Of a stretch of DNA of 64,000 bases, positions 38,695 to 47,658 are shown one piece after another. Source of the DNA: an uncultured Burkholderiales bacterium (GTDB lineage: Bacteria > Pseudomonadota > Gammaproteobacteria > Burkholderiales > Burkholderiaceae). Positions within the stretch are counted from its first letter, which is position 1. Each line of letters starts with the position of its first letter. A program made the position numbers and the translations under genes. Below the pieces are notes generated by a model. The model ran no database searches, was not told the DNA's origin, and saw only the letters and a program-made list of their open reading frames with translations. Location: the NCBI GenBank assembly GCA_946480465.1, contig CAMLJY010000025.1, positions 16,935-80,934 of the forward strand, given 5' to 3'.

Positions 38695-38768
38695 GAAGCC
38701 GGGCGTGCCGGCGGTGAGGGGCGGCCTCAGGCAACCGCGATGCTGCGGGCCCGATCGCGCGGCCGGCA

Positions 38769-39962
38769 TCACGCCGGCGGCAGGAACAGCGACTGCAGGT
38801 CGGACAGGAAATCGAAGCCGCGCTCGGTCGGCCACACGCGGTTGAAGTCGCGCTGGATCAAGCCGCGCCGCTCGGCCTCGTCCAGCGGCTTCGTGATCGC
38901 GCTCGGCGCCAGGCCGGTGCGCGCGGTGAAATCGACCAGCGCAAAGCCTTCGCGCAGCCGCAGCGCGTTCAGCATGAACTCGAAGGGCAGCTGCGCGCGC
39001 GGCACCTCATCGTCGTTGCTCATGGCCTGCCCGGCCAGCGCCTTCGCCATGTAGGTCGCCGGCTCGCGCCAACGCACCTGGCGCACCACGCGGTGCGGGT
39101 AGCTGAGCTTGCCGTGCGCACCGGCGCCCAGTCCCAGGTAGTCGCCGAACTGCCAGTAGTTCAGGTTGTGGCGGCAGCGGTGCCCCGGCCGGGCGAAGGC
39201 CGAGACCTCATAACGCGCCAAGCCGGTGGCTGCGGTGCGCTCGGCGATCAGGTCCAGCATGTCGCTGGCCAGGTCGTCGTCAGGAAGGTTGCGCGGCGTG
39301 TCCACCGCGAACCGCGTGTTCGGCTCGATGGTCAGGTGGTAGATGGACAGGTGCGGCGGCTGGAAAGACAGCGCCGTCTCCAGGTCCGCGCGCAACTGCG
39401 CCAGGGTCTGGCCGGGCAGCGCGTACATCAGGTCGATGTTGAAGGTGTCGAAGGCCTCGCGCGCCTCGTCGATCGCCGCGCGCGCCTGGGCGCCGTCGTG
39501 CACGCGGCCCAGCTGCCTGAGCATGCCGTCGTCGAAGCTTTGCACGCCGATCGACAGGCGCGTGACGCCCGCGGCGCGGAAGGCCTTGAAGCGTTCCCGC
39601 TCGAAGGTCCCCGGGTTGGCTTCGAACGTGATCTCGCAGCCGGGCTCCAGCGGCAGCCGCGCCCGGATCGCCGCCAGCAGCCGGTCGATCCCGTCAGGCG
39701 AGAACAGGCTGGGGGTGCCCCCGCCGATGAAGACGCTGATGACCGGCCGGCCCCACACCTGGGGCAATGCGGCGTCGAGGTCGGCGATCACCGCATCCAG
39801 GTAGCGCTGCTCCGGCAAGGCACCGGCCGGCACGGCATGCGAGTTGAAATCGCAGTAGGGGCACTTGGCCAGGCACCACGGCAGGTGCACGTACAGCGAC
39901 AGCGGCGGCGATTCGCCGAGCCGCAAGGTGCCCGGGCGGAGGTAGCGCTCGACGATGTCCAT
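38769..39962 (-). CDS. hemW: Radical SAM heme chaperone HemW
   Basis: Encodes 397 residues from the ATG at 39962; a GTG three codons upstream has no ribosome site. The radical SAM cluster cysteines are C30, C34 and C37 (PWCLAKCPYCDFNSH). GGGTPSL and the SIGVQSF core follow, then the HemN-like C-terminal domain. HemW was long annotated as coproporphyrinogen III oxidase but acts as a heme carrier to apoproteins; it lacks the longer HemN N-terminus. It is last in a rph-rdgB-hemW run with 9-18 bp gaps. Confidence 0.94.
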   Translation of the reverse strand: MDIVERYLRPGTLRLGESPPLSLYVHLPWCLAKCPYCDFNSHAVPAGALPEQRYLDAVIADLDAALPQVWGRPVISVFIGGGTPSLFSPDGIDRLLAAIRARLPLEPGCEITFEANPGTFERERFKAFRAAGVTRLSIGVQSFDDGMLRQLGRVHDGAQARAAIDEAREAFDTFNIDLMYALPGQTLAQLRADLETALSFQPPHLSIYHLTIEPNTRFAVDTPRNLPDDDLASDMLDLIAERTAATGLARYEVSAFARPGHRCRHNLNYWQFGDYLGLGAGAHGKLSYPHRVVRQVRWREPATYMAKALAGQAMSNDDEVPRAQLPFEFMLNALRLREGFALVDFTARTGLAPSAITKPLDEAERRGLIQRDFNRVWPTERGFDFLSDLQSLFLPPA

Positions 39963-39980
39963 GGCCGCCACTTTCGAACG

Positions 39981-40619
39981 CTAGGCACCGAGGTGCCAGA
40001 CCTCGCGCAGCAACGCCAGCAGCTGCGCTGCCGAGCGCGCCCGGTGGCTGTGGGCATTCTTGGTGGCGGCATCCAGCTCGGCCACCGTCGCGCCCAGCGC
40101 GGGAATGAACATCAGCGGGTCGTAGCCGAAGCCTTCGCTGCCGCGCGGCGCGTGCAGGATCTCCCCAGGCCAGCGTCCGACCGCCACCAGCGGTTCCGGG
40201 TCGGCGGCATGGCGCACCGCGACCAGCGTGCTGATGAAGTGGCCGCGGCGGTCGGCCACGCCGGAAAGCCGGTCCAGCAGCAGCGCGTTGTTCGCCGCAT
40301 CCTGCCGGCGCCGCCGGTCCTCGCGCCCCTCCGCGTCGACCGCGGCGACTTCCCCGGCGAAGTGAGCGGAGATCACGCCGGGTGCACCGCCCAGCGCGTC
40401 GACGCACAGGCCCGAGTCGTCGGCGATCGCGGCGCCGCCGGCGGCAGCCGCCGCGTGCCGCGCCTTGGCCAGCGCGTTCTCGATGAAGGTGTGGTGCGGC
40501 TCATCGGCCTCGGCGATGCCGAGTTCACCCTGCGCCACGACCTCCAGCGGCAGGCCGCCCAGCAGCGCCCGCAGCTCAACCAGCTTCTTTGCGTTGTTCG
40601 AAGCGAGGACCAGGCGCAT
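39981..40619 (-). CDS. rdgB: Non-canonical purine NTP pyrophosphatase (ITPase)
   Basis: Encodes 212 residues. Family marks are LVLASNNAKKLVEL at the start, FIENALAKARHAA, the catalytic DDSGLCVDALGGAPGV, and EGFGYDPLMFIP near the end with HRARSAAQLLAL. It hydrolyses ITP, dITP and XTP to keep them out of DNA and RNA. It lies 17 bp after rph and 18 bp before hemW. Length and motif order are typical. Confidence 0.96.
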   Translation of the reverse strand: MRLVLASNNAKKLVELRALLGGLPLEVVAQGELGIAEADEPHHTFIENALAKARHAAAAAGGAAIADDSGLCVDALGGAPGVISAHFAGEVAAVDAEGREDRRRRQDAANNALLLDRLSGVADRRGHFISTLVAVRHAADPEPLVAVGRWPGEILHAPRGSEGFGYDPLMFIPALGATVAELDAATKNAHSHRARSAAQLLALLREVWHLGA

Positions 40620-40636
40620 GCCGCGTCCTTGGTGCG

Positions 40637-41365
40637 TCAGCGGTCCAGCGCCGCGCGCTGCGCAGCCACCAGCTCGCCGATGCCCTTGGCCGCCAGGGCC
40701 AGCAGCGCGTCCATCTCGGCGCGCGAGAACGACGCCCCTTCAGCCGTGCCCTGCACCTCGACGAAGCCGCCGGCCCCAGTCATCACGACGTTCATGTCGG
40801 TGTCGCAGGCGGCGTCTTCGGTGTATTCCAGGTCCAGCAGCGGCGTGCCCTGCACGATGCCGACCGACACGGCGGCCACGGCGTCCTTGATCGGGCTGCT
40901 GCTAATCAGGCCACGCGCGATCAGCCAGTTCACAGCGTCCTGCGCGGCCACGAAGGCGCCAGTGATCGCGGCGGTGCGCGTGCCGCCGTCGGCCTGCAGC
41001 ACGTCGCAGTCGATCAGGATGCTGCGCTCGCCCAGCGCTGCGAGGTCGAACACGCAGCGCAGCGACCGGCCGATCAGCCGCTGGATCTCCTGCGTGCGGC
41101 CGCTCTGCTTGCCGCGCGCGGCCTCGCGATCGCCTCGGGTGTGGGTGGCGCGCGGCAGCATGCCGTACTCGGCGGTCACCCAGCCTTCGCCGCTGCCGCG
41201 TTTGTGCGGCGGCACCTTCTCCTCGACGGATGCGGTGCACAGCACCTTGGTGTCGCCGAAGCTCACGAGCACCGAACCCTCGGCATGGCGGGTGTAGCCG
41301 CGCTGGATCGTCACCGGACGCATGGCATCCGCCGCGCGGCTGCCCGCGCGAACAAAGTCAGTCAT
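40637..41365 (-). CDS. rph: Ribonuclease PH
   Basis: Encodes 242 residues from the ATG at 41365 ([20 protein letters not shown]); upstream in-frame sequence is unrelated. Marks are [17 protein letters not shown], the catalytic region [34 protein letters not shown] and [20 protein letters not shown]. RNase PH trims tRNA 3' ends phosphorolytically. The start lies 10 bp from the phosphatase stop, so it probably shares a transcript with the kinase/phosphatase pair upstream. Confidence 0.96.
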   Translation of the reverse strand: MTDFVRAGSRAADAMRPVTIQRGYTRHAEGSVLVSFGDTKVLCTASVEEKVPPHKRGSGEGWVTAEYGMLPRATHTRGDREAARGKQSGRTQEIQRLIGRSLRCVFDLAALGERSILIDCDVLQADGGTRTAAITGAFVAAQDAVNWLIARGLISSSPIKDAVAAVSVGIVQGTPLLDLEYTEDAACDTDMNVVMTGAGGFVEVQGTAEGASFSRAEMDALLALAAKGIGELVAAQRAALDR

Positions 41366-41375
41366 GGAGAAAACC

Positions 41376-42293
41376 TCAGTGCTTCTTTTGAGAAGACTTG
41401 CGAATGGCCTCGTTGATCTCGCGGATGGACCGCTCGATCTCGGCCTCGTCGAGTTCGTCCGGCGGCGCGTCGCCGGCGGCGAGACTGGCCTGGATCGTGG
41501 ACGCGAACACCTCATCGCCCAATGCCTGCGTCGACACGGCGACGGTGGACTCGTGGTCCTCGGCCGCTTCCCACTCCACCGCCAGCACGGTCACGTTGTC
41601 GCTCTTGGCACCTGCATTGCGCAGCGCCTGCTCGGCAAGCTCCGGGACGGCATCGGAAATCGGGCGCAGCGAGAGCTGTTCGGTGATCACCGCGTCGGTC
41701 ACGCTGCCCCACAGACCGTCGGAACACAGCAGCACCTTGTCGCCCGGCTGCATCAGCAGCGGACCGGCGGTGTCGACCACCGGCTTGCCCGGCGAGCCGA
41801 GGCAGGTGAACAGCACGTTGCGGTTGAAGCGCTGCGCGATCGGCACGACCTGCGACATCGTGTCCTGCAGCTCCGTGTAGGAATGGTCGCGGGTGCGCGC
41901 GATCAGCTTGTCGCCGCGCACCAGGTACAGGCGCGAATCGCCGCAATGCGCCCAGTACGCCGCATTGCCCTGCAGCACGCAGGCGACGATGGTGGTGCGC
42001 GGGGTATCGAGCAGCGCCTTGTCGGTGGCGTAGCGCAGCAGCTGGTGGTGGCCGGCAAGGATGGCGTCGTGCAGGAAGCGCAGCGGGTCCTTCAGCCCCG
42101 GCTTGGCATCACGCTGGTACAGCGCGGCCAGCGTCTGCAGCGCGAGCTGCGAGGCAACCTCCCCCTCCGGGTGGCCGCCCATGCCGTCCGCCAGCGCGAA
42201 CAGGCCGGAACTGCGCGTGTAGCAGTAGCCCATGCGGTCTTCGTTCTTCTCGCGACCGCCCTTGCGGCTGACCTGGTAGACGGAGAACCTCAT
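41376..42293 (-). CDS. PP2C-family Ser/Thr protein phosphatase
   Basis: Encodes 305 residues. Metal-binding and catalytic motifs are in order: [42 protein letters not shown] and [10 protein letters not shown]. These enzymes remove phosphate from Ser/Thr using two Mn2+ or Mg2+ ions. The C-terminal 60 residues are an acidic extension beyond the catalytic core. The gene follows a eukaryotic-type kinase by 130 bp on the same strand; the two form a writer/eraser pair. No substrate gene is obvious nearby. Confidence 0.94.
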   Translation of the reverse strand: MRFSVYQVSRKGGREKNEDRMGYCYTRSSGLFALADGMGGHPEGEVASQLALQTLAALYQRDAKPGLKDPLRFLHDAILAGHHQLLRYATDKALLDTPRTTIVACVLQGNAAYWAHCGDSRLYLVRGDKLIARTRDHSYTELQDTMSQVVPIAQRFNRNVLFTCLGSPGKPVVDTAGPLLMQPGDKVLLCSDGLWGSVTDAVITEQLSLRPISDAVPELAEQALRNAGAKSDNVTVLAVEWEAAEDHESTVAVSTQALGDEVFASTIQASLAAGDAPPDELDEAEIERSIREINEAIRKSSQKKH

Positions 42294-42423
42294 GCCCGTG
42301 GCTCACTGTTCTTTGGACCGCTGCACGGCACCACGCCGCCCCGGGCCGGCGCCCGCGCGGCCGCCCGGAAGGCGGCGGCCTGGGCCCCTCGGGGGCGGGG
42401 AGCGGCAGCGAGCCGGGTCGACT

Positions 42424-43392
42424 TCATGGCTTGGCGCCGGACTTCAGGTTCTCGAGCTGCAGCTTGAGCCGCTCGCTGAAGCTGAGCTTGGTGTAGCGGC
42501 GCTCGGTCTCGCGCGACAGTTCCTTCTGCAGCGCGAATACGCTTTGCGGGCGCGACAGCGGATCGAGCGACATGCACCACTCGGTCACCTCGATCAGGTT
42601 GTCCGAATAGACATTGCGCAGGCGCGACAACGACAGCGCCAGGCGATCCTTCTCGAGCCGCTGCGGCGCGTCGTTCGGCGGGTAGCCCTGCATGCACGCA
42701 TAGATGCACGCCCCGATGGCATAGATGTCGGTCCACGGCCCCAGCGTGCCGTCGCGCCGGTACATCTCCGGCGCCGCAAAGCCCGGCGTGTACATCGGAC
42801 GAATGAAGTTGCCTTCCTTGCTGAGCACTTCGCGCGCCGCGCCGAAGTCCAGCATCACCGCCTTGTTGTCGTTGGTGATGAAGATGTTGGCCGGCTTGAT
42901 GTCCAGGTGCAGCATCTTGTGCTGGTGCACGATGCGCAGGCCGCGCAGGATCTCGTCGAACAGCGAGCGGATGGTGGACTCGCGAAACACCTTGTCCCGC
43001 TTGAGCTCACGGGCCGTGACGATGAAATCCTGCAGGGTGTCGCCCTGCAGGTAGTTCATCACCATGTAGACGGTTTCGTTCTCGCGGAAGAAATTCAGCA
43101 CCGAGACGACGCTGGAATGCGAGATTTGCGCAAGCGAGCGGCCTTCCTCGAAGAAGCTCTTCAGGCCCAGGCGGTACAGCGGCTGCTTTTCGGGTTTCAC
43201 CCGAGGCGTGAGTTCGCCGGGCGAGCGTTCGGCCAGGGAGGCCGGCAGATATTCCTTGACCGCGACCAGATGACGGTCTGCGTCTTCGGCCAGATACACG
43301 ACGCCGAAGCCGCCGGCTGCCAGTTTCTTGACGATCGAGTAACCCCCGACCACGGTGCCTGCTGGCAACGGGGCTGGTTTGGGCTTTGACAT
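42424..43392 (-). CDS. Hanks-type Ser/Thr protein kinase
   Basis: Encodes 322 residues. The Gly-rich loop is LAAGGFGVVYLA (25-35), the ATP Lys is K46 (VAVKEYLP), the catalytic loop is HLDIKPANI (around 161) and the metal motif is DFGAA; APE appears as AAPEMY. The Arg of the usual HRD is replaced by Leu (HLD), a non-RD form that does not rely on activation-loop phosphorylation. No membrane helix or sensor domain follows the kinase core, only about 60 charged residues. It is paired with a PP2C phosphatase. The start is 28 bp from the divergent yicC gene. Confidence 0.94.
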   Translation of the reverse strand: MSKPKPAPLPAGTVVGGYSIVKKLAAGGFGVVYLAEDADRHLVAVKEYLPASLAERSPGELTPRVKPEKQPLYRLGLKSFFEEGRSLAQISHSSVVSVLNFFRENETVYMVMNYLQGDTLQDFIVTARELKRDKVFRESTIRSLFDEILRGLRIVHQHKMLHLDIKPANIFITNDNKAVMLDFGAAREVLSKEGNFIRPMYTPGFAAPEMYRRDGTLGPWTDIYAIGACIYACMQGYPPNDAPQRLEKDRLALSLSRLRNVYSDNLIEVTEWCMSLDPLSRPQSVFALQKELSRETERRYTKLSFSERLKLQLENLKSGAKP

Positions 43393-43399
43393 AATCGCT

Positions 43400-43415
43400 T
43401 TTTTCGACCGAAAAA
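43400..43415. promoter_or_regulatory. A/T-rich palindrome in the 28-bp kinase/yicC divergent gap
   Basis: TTTTTCG-AC-CGAAAAA is a perfect 7-bp inverted repeat filling most of the gap between the two divergent starts. Promoters for both genes must overlap it or lie inside the genes. It could be an operator or melt-prone site; no protein can be named. Confidence 0.4.
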
Positions 43416-43420
43416 TATCG

Positions 43421-44377
43421 ATGCCAGTCTACAGCATGACGGGTTTTGGCACTGCCACCGCCACGGCGCGCAGCGCGTCCGACGCGGCCGGAACGCACGC
43501 CAGCGCACCGGGCGGCGCCCCCGCCCCCGCACCGGCGACCCCGGGCGCCGCGGTGCTGGTGGAGCTGCGGTCGGTCAACGGCCGCTTCCTCGACCTGTCG
43601 CTGCGCCTGCCGGACGAACTGCGCGGCCTCGAACCCGCGCTGCGGGAACTGGTCGGCGGCGCCTGCCGCCGCGGCAAGATCGAACTGCGGCTGGCCACGC
43701 AGCGCGAGGCCGATGGTGCGTGGCCACAGCCGCAGCCCGCGCAGCTGATGCGGCTGGCCCAGCTGGAATCGAACGTGCTGTCGTGGCTGCCCAAGGCGCG
43801 GCCGATCAGCGTGACCGAGGCAATGAACTGGTGCCGCGCCGGGGGCGGCTCCGAGCGGCTGGATGAACTGGCCCTGGAAGCCGCCGGCCGAGCGGTGGCG
43901 GCGCTGCGTGAGGCGCGCGAACGCGAAGGTGCCCGGCTGGTCGCCATCCTCGACGAACGCATCGCCCGCCTGCGCGAACTGGCCGCGCAAGCCGCGCCGC
44001 TGGTGCCGCAGGTGGTCCAGCGCCAGCAGCAGCGCTTCCTGGAGCGCTGGCACGAAGCGCTGGCCAATGCCAGCGCGGGCAGCAGCGTCACGCCGGAGGC
44101 CTTGCAGGAGCGCGCCCTGAACGAGGCGGCCGCCTACGCCCTGCGCATCGATGTGGCGGAAGAGCTGTCGCGCCTCACCGCGCACCTCGATGAGATCAGC
44201 CGCCTGTTGAAGGCCGGCGGCGAACTGGGCAAGCGGCTGGATTTTCTGATCCAGGAACTGCACCGCGAAGCCAATACACTGGGATCGAAGTCGTCGGCGC
44301 TCGAATTGACGAACATCTCGGTCGAGATGAAGGTCGCGATCGAGCAGATGCGCGAGCAGGTGCAGAACATCGAGTAG
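43421..44377 (+). CDS. yicC: YicC-family endoribonuclease
   Basis: Encodes 318 residues starting MPVYSMTGFGTA, the family opening. The core includes LRSVNGRFLDLSLRLPDELRGLEP, RGKIELRL and the conserved C-terminus EELSRLTAHLDEISRLL, GKRLDFLIQELHREANTLGSKS and VEMKVAIEQMREQVQNIE. YicC proteins are RNases acting on small RNAs. Odd point: about 28 Ala/Pro/Gly-rich residues (16-43) are inserted between MTGFG and the VELRSVN strand, where the usual protein has about five. In Burkholderiales yicC normally precedes gmk directly; here the sox genes lie between them. Confidence 0.93.
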   Translation: MPVYSMTGFGTATATARSASDAAGTHASAPGGAPAPAPATPGAAVLVELRSVNGRFLDLSLRLPDELRGLEPALRELVGGACRRGKIELRLATQREADGAWPQPQPAQLMRLAQLESNVLSWLPKARPISVTEAMNWCRAGGGSERLDELALEAAGRAVAALREAREREGARLVAILDERIARLRELAAQAAPLVPQVVQRQQQRFLERWHEALANASAGSSVTPEALQERALNEAAAYALRIDVAEELSRLTAHLDEISRLLKAGGELGKRLDFLIQELHREANTLGSKSSALELTNISVEMKVAIEQMREQVQNIE

Positions 44378-44497
44378 GCACAGCGCCGCGCGAAAGTTGG
44401 CGGCCTTCCCTGCTGGCTCCGCGAAGAGCCCCTCCCGGGCTGACGCCCCCCCCTGGAAGGGTCGCCGCGGCCCCTCGCCACCGCCGGGGAATTCCTG

Positions 44498-44854
44498 TCA
44501 GCGCGCGCCAGCCGGCACCAGGCGGTCGGACGCAGCGACCTTTCCATCGCCATCCAGTTCGATGGCAACCTGCGTGCAGACCGCGCGGCACAGCGTGGCC
44601 ACGCGCTCGCTCTGCAGCCGGTAGTAGATCTGGGTGCCTTCGCGCCGCTTGGTCAGCACGCCACTGCGGTACAGCGTGGCGAGGTGCTGCGACATGTTCG
44701 GCTGGGTGGTGTCGATCGCGGCCAGCAGCTCCGACACGTTCTTCTCGCCCTGGCACACGGCGCTGATGATCTTGAGACGGATCGGTGTCGACAGCAGCGC
44801 GAAAAGCTCCGCGGCCGCTGTGAAGACTTCGTCGGCGTCAGCGCTCTTGTCCAA
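44498..44854 (-). CDS. ArsR/SmtB-family repressor (TTG start)
   Basis: Encodes 118 residues. The winged HTH reads LFALLSTPIRLKIISAVCQGEKNVSELLAAIDTTQPNMSQHLATLYRSGVL then REGTQIYYRL. The start is TTG at 44854 with GAGG 5 bases upstream; no in-frame ATG exists. Three Cys (one in ISAVCQG and two near the C-terminus, TLCRAVC) may sense persulfide or metal, as in SqrR/BigR-type sulfur regulators. It is at the downstream end of the sox set, on the same strand, 334 bp away, behind its own extended -10 site. A sulfur-responsive sox repressor is inferred. Confidence 0.88.
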   Translation of the reverse strand: MDKSADADEVFTAAAELFALLSTPIRLKIISAVCQGEKNVSELLAAIDTTQPNMSQHLATLYRSGVLTKRREGTQIYYRLQSERVATLCRAVCTQVAIELDGDGKVAASDRLVPAGAR

Positions 44855-44883
44855 TCCATCCTCGCCGGGAAAAACCGCGGATC

Positions 44884-44896
44884 AGTATATCAATAC
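44884..44896 (-). promoter_or_regulatory. Extended -10 promoter with overlapping GTAT/ATAC operator-like site
   Basis: On the minus strand TGATATACT gives an extended -10 element (TATACT at 44889-44884) 30 bp before the arsR start. The overlapping palindrome GTAT-ATCA-ATAC (44885-44896) could be the site of the repressor itself. The -35 region is poor, as expected for an extended -10 promoter. Confidence 0.45.
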
Positions 44897-45188
44897 GATC
44901 CGATGCCTCCGGCGCAGCCCTGTCCAGGACGCTTCTTTCAACGATTAGGATGGCGCCGCCGACTCGGTCGCGAGCCAGCGCTACAGATCCGCGACGCACA
45001 CCACGCCGCCCAACCGAGCCAGCTTTCGCCCGGCGCGGGACAGCGCCAGCATCGGGAGGCAGCGAAATCCCAGGTGCGTGCTGCCGCTCGGATTCGCGTC
45101 GGTGTCGACGTTTCGCAAGCCGTACGCCACGCACCTGCCTGGCCGACGCCCGACAGCGGCGCCATCCTCCGGCAGGGCCGGCGCCCGA
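44897..45188. other. Intergenic region between the arsR promoter and soxB
   Basis: This 292-bp stretch lies between the arsR promoter and the stop of soxB. Open frames here give only Arg/Ala-rich products without similarity. I see no repeat, insertion-sequence end or RNA motif, and no clear terminator for soxB. Confidence 0.4.
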
Positions 45189-46925
45189 TCAACTCACCGG
45201 GCCGGGCCGGCTTCCCATGCCGGTGATCTCGGGGGCATTGATGCGGCGCGGCGGGACGCGTCCACCGGTCTGGCTCCGCAGCCAGGTCTCGACCACGTCC
45301 CACACCGGCTTGTGGCCGGCGTCCCGGGCGGCTTCGGCCACCGGCGCCCAGCCGGCTACCTTGTAGCGCCTGCCGGGATCGAGCGGCCGGCCGCCCAGCC
45401 GCAGGTCACGGATGCGCGCGCCCATCTTCTCGTTCGGCGCGATCGTGTAGCGCAACCCGCCGACGCGCACCATGTCGCCGCCCTGCTGGTAGTACGGATC
45501 AGGATTGAACAGGTTGTCGGCCACGTCCTCGAGGATGGTCTTGATGGCCTCGCCGCTGAGTTCACTGACGGTCGCATGCGGGTAGGTGATCGCAAGCTGG
45601 TCCATCATCAGCTCGCGCGTGATCACCTCACCGGGCAGCAGCGAGGTGCCCCAGCGGAAGCCCGGTGAAAACGCGATCTCCGCCCCCTGCACCTGCATCA
45701 GCGCGTCGCAGACCAGCTGGTCCCAGCTGCCGTTGAAGTTGCCGCGCCGGTACAAGAGGCCGTCCGTCACCGCCAGCGGTTCGGCCAGGCGCGCCTCGAA
45801 GGGCGCGCGCAGTTTCGCGATCAGCGCGGCCATCTCGCGGTCCGGCACCAGCTGGTTCGAGAACACCGGCAGCAGCCGATAGCGGTAGTCGGCAAGGCGG
45901 CCGTCGCGAACGGCGAAGTCCATCACGCCCAGGAACTTGCCGTTGCTGCCGGCATTGGTCACCAGCGTCGTGCCGCCTGGGTTCTTCACCGGCACGGCGA
46001 AGGGCACGCCATCATGCGTGTGACCGCCCAGGATGGCATCGATGCCGCGCACCCGACCCGCCAGCTTCAGGTCCACGTCCATGCCGTTGTGAGACAGCAG
46101 CACCACCAGCTGCGCCCGCTTGCCGCGCACCTCGTCCACCACCTCCTGCAGGCGGGCTTCCTGGATGCCGAACTCCCAGTCGGCCACGAAATAGCGCGGA
46201 TTCGCGATCGGCGTGTACGGGAAGGCCTGGCCGATGATGGCCACCGGCACGCCGTTGATCTCGCGCAGTGTGTAGGGCGGGAACACCGGATCGCCGAAGT
46301 CGGTGGTGCGCACGTTCTGCGCGAGGAAGTCGATGCGCCCGGCCAGGTCCTGCTCGACGATCTGCTTCACCCGCTGCATGCCGTAGGTGAATTCCCAATG
46401 GCCCGTCATCACGTCGACGCCCAGCGCCTTGGCCGCCTCGACCATGTCCTGCGCCTGGGTCCACAGCGCGGTCGCGCTGCCCTGCCAGGTGTCGCCGCCA
46501 TCGAGCAGCAGGGCGCCGGGGCGGCTGGCTTTCAGCGTCTTCACCAGCGTGGCCAGGTGCGCAAAACCGCCCAGGCGGCCGTAGCGGCGCGAGGCGCGTT
46601 CGAAGTCCAGGTGCGTGAAGGCATGTGCGGCCGCCGTGCCCGGGCGCAGCCCAGCGGCCTTCAGCAGCGCTTCGCCGATCAGGTGCGGCGGCCGGCCGCG
46701 CATCGGGCCGACGCCCAGGTTCACGCTGGGCTCGCGGAAGCGCAGTGGCAGCAACTGCGCATGGCAGTCGGTCATGTGCAGCAGCGACACCCGGCCGAAG
46801 CGCGGAATGTCGTAGAGGCCGCGCTGCGCGGTCGCCGCGTCGGCCTCGGCATGGCGTCCCAGCGCCAGGCCGGCGGCCGCCGCACAGCCGATCACCTTCA
46901 GGAACTCGCGCTTTCGAAGGCTCAT
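45189..46925 (-). CDS. soxB: Thiosulfohydrolase SoxB
   Basis: Encodes 578 residues of the 5'-nucleotidase-like metallophosphatase fold. Metal/active-site words are HMTDCHAQLLP (D53, H55), LLDGGDTWQG, the SoxB-specific GHWEFTYG, LLSHNGMDVD and GGHTHDGVP. SoxB hydrolyses the sulfate group from SoxYZ-bound thiosulfate in the periplasm. The N-terminus SLRKREFLKVIG is a Tat signal in which the first Arg of the twin pair is Lys (KREFLK). It is last in the soxYZAXB run, 75 bp after soxX. Confidence 0.96.
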   Translation of the reverse strand: MSLRKREFLKVIGCAAAAGLALGRHAEADAATAQRGLYDIPRFGRVSLLHMTDCHAQLLPLRFREPSVNLGVGPMRGRPPHLIGEALLKAAGLRPGTAAAHAFTHLDFERASRRYGRLGGFAHLATLVKTLKASRPGALLLDGGDTWQGSATALWTQAQDMVEAAKALGVDVMTGHWEFTYGMQRVKQIVEQDLAGRIDFLAQNVRTTDFGDPVFPPYTLREINGVPVAIIGQAFPYTPIANPRYFVADWEFGIQEARLQEVVDEVRGKRAQLVVLLSHNGMDVDLKLAGRVRGIDAILGGHTHDGVPFAVPVKNPGGTTLVTNAGSNGKFLGVMDFAVRDGRLADYRYRLLPVFSNQLVPDREMAALIAKLRAPFEARLAEPLAVTDGLLYRRGNFNGSWDQLVCDALMQVQGAEIAFSPGFRWGTSLLPGEVITRELMMDQLAITYPHATVSELSGEAIKTILEDVADNLFNPDPYYQQGGDMVRVGGLRYTIAPNEKMGARIRDLRLGGRPLDPGRRYKVAGWAPVAEAARDAGHKPVWDVVETWLRSQTGGRVPPRRINAPEITGMGSRPGPVS

Positions 46926-47000
46926 GATGATTCAGCGCGGGCTGAGTTTGCACGCTCAAAATAGCCCGGCGGACCGGGCTGGAGAGAAGCGTTCGGCCAC

Positions 47001-47642
47001 TCAGCGATTGACCGGCGAAGCCGGGTCCAGCAGCAAGGCCATGATGTCGCGGATCTGGTCTTCGTCGAGCAGCCTGGCATGGCCGAAGCGCGGCATGTTC
47101 GAGCAGGCGGCGTAGGCCTTGCTGTTCCACAGCTTGCCCCAGGTGTAGCGCACCACCTCGGCGGACGCCGGATCCGCGACATCCTTGACCCCGCGCAGCT
47201 TGCCGTAGTTCCACAGGCTGGGGCCGATGGTGCCGAAGGAGATCTCCTTCTGGTCGATCTGGTGGCAGTTGTAGCAATTGCCGCCATTGGATTTGGGGTT
47301 CGCCGAAGCATCGGTCCAGGTCATGCCGCGGCCGTTCTGCGCCAGCTTTTCACCTTCGCGCCAGTTGCCGACGTAGCGGCCGCCCTCCGGCCAGCGGATG
47401 CCGGCGAGCGCCTCTGCCTCGATGCGCCTGGCCACCTCCGCCGGCGGCGGCTTGTCGCTGGAGCAGGCCGCCTGGCCGAGGTCCTGCTGGATGCGGTCGA
47501 CCTTGGCGATGCCTTGGTCCCGGAACGAGGCCTTCATCGCCTCCTGCGCCTGCCGGTCCAGCTCCTGAGACGACGGCAAGGTCGCGCAGCCGGCGGCCAT
47601 CAGCCCAGCCAGCGCCAGCGTTCCCACGATGCGTTTCGTCAT
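47001..47642 (-). CDS. soxX: Sulfur oxidation c-type cytochrome SoxX
   Basis: Encodes 213 residues. The heme-binding motif C123-YN-C126-H127 (CYNCHQID) and an axial Met in CSNMPRFG mark SoxX. An extended N-terminal part (20-115) precedes the cytochrome, as in betaproteobacterial forms. The signal peptide ends LAGLMAAGC, a lipobox with Cys19, so the protein may be lipid-anchored rather than soluble. SoxX with SoxA oxidises thiosulfate onto SoxY. GGGGGAAG lies 4 bases before the ATG; soxA ends 16 bp upstream. Confidence 0.95.
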   Translation of the reverse strand: MTKRIVGTLALAGLMAAGCATLPSSQELDRQAQEAMKASFRDQGIAKVDRIQQDLGQAACSSDKPPPAEVARRIEAEALAGIRWPEGGRYVGNWREGEKLAQNGRGMTWTDASANPKSNGGNCYNCHQIDQKEISFGTIGPSLWNYGKLRGVKDVADPASAEVVRYTWGKLWNSKAYAACSNMPRFGHARLLDEDQIRDIMALLLDPASPVNR

Positions 47643-47658
47643 CGAGCTTCCCCCGCGC

